DNA from: Bacillota bacterium
GTDB taxonomy: Bacteria; Bacillota; Clostridia; Christensenellales; SZUA-584
Length of the DNA: 15,405 bases
Direction of reading: 5' to 3'
Assembly: GCA_023415915.1 (NCBI GenBank)
Contig: JAEZIZ010000034.1
Coordinates: forward strand, 1-15,405
Shown here: piece by piece, positions 13,897-15,405 of the stretch
Layout: every line of letters starts with the position of its first letter
How positions within the stretch are numbered: position 1 is the stretch's first letter
The notes under the pieces: model-generated
What the model saw: the letters and a program-made list of their open reading frames with translations, nothing else
Database searches by the model: none
What the model was told of the DNA's origin: nothing
Program-made: the position numbers and the translations under genes

Positions 13897-15308
13897 GAAA
13901 AGTGCATGCGGCGCGAAGAGCGGTTGCGTTTATAATAGCGGCTCTGGTAATGCTGGCGGTACCGATGGTTGCCTTTGCGACTGACGTTTCGGCTACGGCA
14001 GATTCTACCTCGGTCAAGGCGGGAGACACCGTGACGCTCACGGTAATAGTTAAGGCCGGGCACATAGGCGTTGCAAGCGGCAGCTTTACATACGAACCCG
14101 CGCTGCTTACATATGTGAGCAGCGACGGAGGAGCATCGGACGGGTATATCAACATTGTCTCGGCGGAGAAGGGCGGCTCAGCTTCCCTTTCCGTGGTTAT
14201 AAAATTTATCGCCAAGGCCGAAGGGACCGCGGTAGTGAACGTAGTGATGGACAATGTTTTGAGCTATGACGGACAGCCGCTCGAAAAGGGCGAAGCGGGC
14301 GTCAGCATATCCGTCGCGGCTTCGGACGCTCCGCCGCAGTCGAGCGACGAGGCGCAAAGCGTTCCCGTGGTAAACCTTGCGCAGACGGGTGTTGCCGCCC
14401 AGAACGTTACGGGCGCGACTGCGCAGATGTACGTATGGCGCGATCTCGGCAGCCTGACGCTGCCCTCGGGGTTTGCCGACAGACAGGTGACGTATGCCGG
14501 CGAATACGTGGGAGGAGCGGCGATACCCGACAGAGACGACCTTATACTGCTTTATCTTTCCGAAGCGGCGGGGGAGAACGCGGGGTATTATATATACAAC
14601 GAGCAGAAGAACACGCTGGACCCGTATATAACGATAACGTCGAAGCTCGCGAACTTTACAATAATATGGCCGGACGATACGGTAACCGCGCCCGTAGGGT
14701 TTGAAAAGACTACGCTTGAATGGAACGAGAAAGTGCTGCCAGCGTGGAGCGTTTCGGGCTCCGATATCGTATATCTCGTGTACGCGCGCAATTCTAAGGG
14801 GGAAACGGGTTTTTATCTGTTCAATATTGAGGACGAATCCGTACAGCGCTATGCGGATGTGCCGCAGCCCGAAGTGGCTACAGCAGCGCCTGAAAAGGAG
14901 CCCACGGCTAAACCCGTTTCGGGCGAAGCTCCGGAATCAGGGGACGGATCGAGCGTTGAAATAGACCGCACGCTTTTCATGGCGCTATTGATCGGCGCCG
15001 CATTGATGCTGGCTGCCGCGGCAGTTTTCGCTACGCTCTACATAAGAAGGCGAGTACTCAGCGCGCGCAGGCGGGCGCAGCGCATGAAGGAGAGGATGGA
15101 AGCCAAGGCAAAAGAGAGTCAGGATTCTCCCGCGCAGCAGATGCCTCCTGCACCGCAAACGGAGGAAAAACAGCATCCGCCGCAAACGGAGGAAAAGCAG
15201 GCGCCTGCGCCCTCTCAAACGCCTCCGGCTGCCAATAAAAAAGAGAAACCTGCGTCGCTGGCAAAGAAAGCCGACTTGAGCAAATACCCGAAAGACACCG
15301 ACGTTTGA
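13893..15308 (+). CDS. Membrane-anchored cohesin-domain protein
   Basis: A 471-residue single-pass membrane protein. The signal peptide (1-29, ending AFA) is followed by a cohesin-like domain (about 31-142): the opening VKAGDTVTLTVIVKAG, SGSFTYEPALLTYVS and GTAVVNVVMDNVLSYDG follow the cohesin beta-sandwich pattern. A central region (180-321) contains two related units at 216-246 and 291-321 (AGYYIYNEQKNTL versus TGFYLFNIEDESV). A Pro/Glu-rich linker leads to a transmembrane helix at 361-384. An arginine-rich stop-transfer stretch (385-400) and a Lys/Gln/Pro-rich cytoplasmic tail with a 9-residue repeat follow. The layout puts the cohesin outside and the tail inside. Cohesins bind dockerins, and the overlapping upstream gene ends in one, so this is probably its receptor at the membrane. 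AGGGGG lies 6 bases before the ATG. Cohesin assignment is good but not certain, as similar beta domains exist. Confidence 0.82.
   Translation: MRKVHAARRAVAFIIAALVMLAVPMVAFATDVSATADSTSVKAGDTVTLTVIVKAGHIGVASGSFTYEPALLTYVSSDGGASDGYINIVSAEKGGSASLSVVIKFIAKAEGTAVVNVVMDNVLSYDGQPLEKGEAGVSISVAASDAPPQSSDEAQSVPVVNLAQTGVAAQNVTGATAQMYVWRDLGSLTLPSGFADRQVTYAGEYVGGAAIPDRDDLILLYLSEAAGENAGYYIYNEQKNTLDPYITITSKLANFTIIWPDDTVTAPVGFEKTTLEWNEKVLPAWSVSGSDIVYLVYARNSKGETGFYLFNIEDESVQRYADVPQPEVATAAPEKEPTAKPVSGEAPESGDGSSVEIDRTLFMALLIGAALMLAAAAVFATLYIRRRVLSARRRAQRMKERMEAKAKESQDSPAQQMPPAPQTEEKQHPPQTEEKQAPAPSQTPPAANKKEKPASLAKKADLSKYPKDTDV
15153..15206 (+). repeat. 27-base tandem repeat, two copies, in the cohesin protein's tail
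   Basis: CCGCAAACGGAGGAAAAACA begins at 15153 and recurs at 15180 with one change (A to G) in the conserved 21 bases. Each 27-base unit encodes nine residues (QTEEKQHPP, then QTEEKQAPA). It lies in the predicted cytoplasmic Pro/Gln/Glu-rich tail and was probably made by a recent in-frame duplication. Confidence 0.85.
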
Positions 15309-15326
15309 GCAAAAGGATACCGGTAT

Positions 15327-15405
15327 ATGTTGCGTTATCATATAACAATACGCGGAGACGTGCAGGGCGTGGGCTTTCGGTATTATACGCAGAAAAACGC
15401 GCTTG
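15327..15405 (+). CDS. acyP: Acylphosphatase, 3'-truncated by the window end
   Basis: Only the first 26 codons are in the window. The protein begins MLRYHITIRGDVQGVGFRYY, which matches the start of acylphosphatases: the GxVQGVGFRxY signature includes the phosphate-binding loop and the catalytic arginine R18. The family is about 90 residues long and hydrolyses carboxyl-phosphate bonds in small acyl phosphates. The second catalytic residue (Asn) would lie beyond the window. The ATG follows the cohesin-gene stop by 18 bases, with AAAGGAT upstream at a rather long spacing, so it could belong to the same transcript. Acylphosphatase is a common housekeeping gene, and no functional link to the cohesin pair is implied. 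Confidence 0.85.
   Translation, partial: MLRYHITIRGDVQGVGFRYYTQKNAL

Noticed and set aside
1..15405. Mobile elements, CRISPR arrays, tRNA or rRNA genes
   Set aside because: No transposase, integrase, regularly spaced repeat array or RNA gene signature was found on either strand.

Overview
The window looks like a chromosomal piece of an anaerobic Firmicute (class Clostridia or a close gut relative). This is inferred from strong AAGGAGG-type ribosome binding sites, a small hexameric-type glutamate dehydrogenase, a SpoIID-like protein and cohesin/dockerin modules. No phage, plasmid, transposase, CRISPR or tRNA/rRNA gene is seen. A 5'-truncated gene opens the window and a 3'-truncated gene closes it.

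Left part (1-1022): the C-terminal three quarters of a GpsA-type NAD(P)-dependent glycerol-3-phosphate dehydrogenase on the plus strand, then about 200 non-coding bases rich in inverted repeats, ending in a hairpin-plus-T terminator that meets the convergent minus-strand genes.

Minus-strand catabolic cluster (6351 down to 1015): a TetR-type regulator, an FGGY carbohydrate kinase, a class III PLP aminotransferase of the glutamate-1-semialdehyde aminomutase type, a class II (zinc) aldolase and, after an 84-base gap, a small GtrA-like membrane protein. Stop/start overlaps or a 17-base gap join the first four genes into one operon. A clear sigma-70 promoter and a 20-base palindrome placed like a repressor operator precede the regulator. 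Kinase plus aldolase plus aminotransferase suggests use of an unusual sugar or amino-sugar; the substrate cannot be read from sequence.

Middle plus-strand pair (6546-11044): glutamate dehydrogenase behind a TTGTAC-N17-TATACT promoter, then a 1034-residue protein joining a GAF-like N-terminus, a PEP-synthase-type ATP-binding domain, a GPGRWGS-motif domain and a C-terminal MNT-type nucleotidyltransferase. The phosphohistidine domain needed for a PEP synthase is not visible, so a regulatory or modifying role is more likely than PEP synthesis.

Right part (11166-15405): an MgtC/SapB membrane protein behind a leader with three consecutive palindromes; then a two-gene operon in which a secreted SpoIID/LytB-domain protein ends in a type I dockerin and the next gene, overlapping by ATGA, encodes a single-pass membrane protein with an extracellular cohesin-like domain. 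The pair reads as an enzyme and its own membrane receptor. The first 26 codons of an acylphosphatase close the window.

The best candidates for undescribed biology are the SpoIID-dockerin/membrane-cohesin pair, the ATP-grasp-nucleotidyltransferase fusion beside glutamate dehydrogenase, and the kinase-aminotransferase-aldolase operon.
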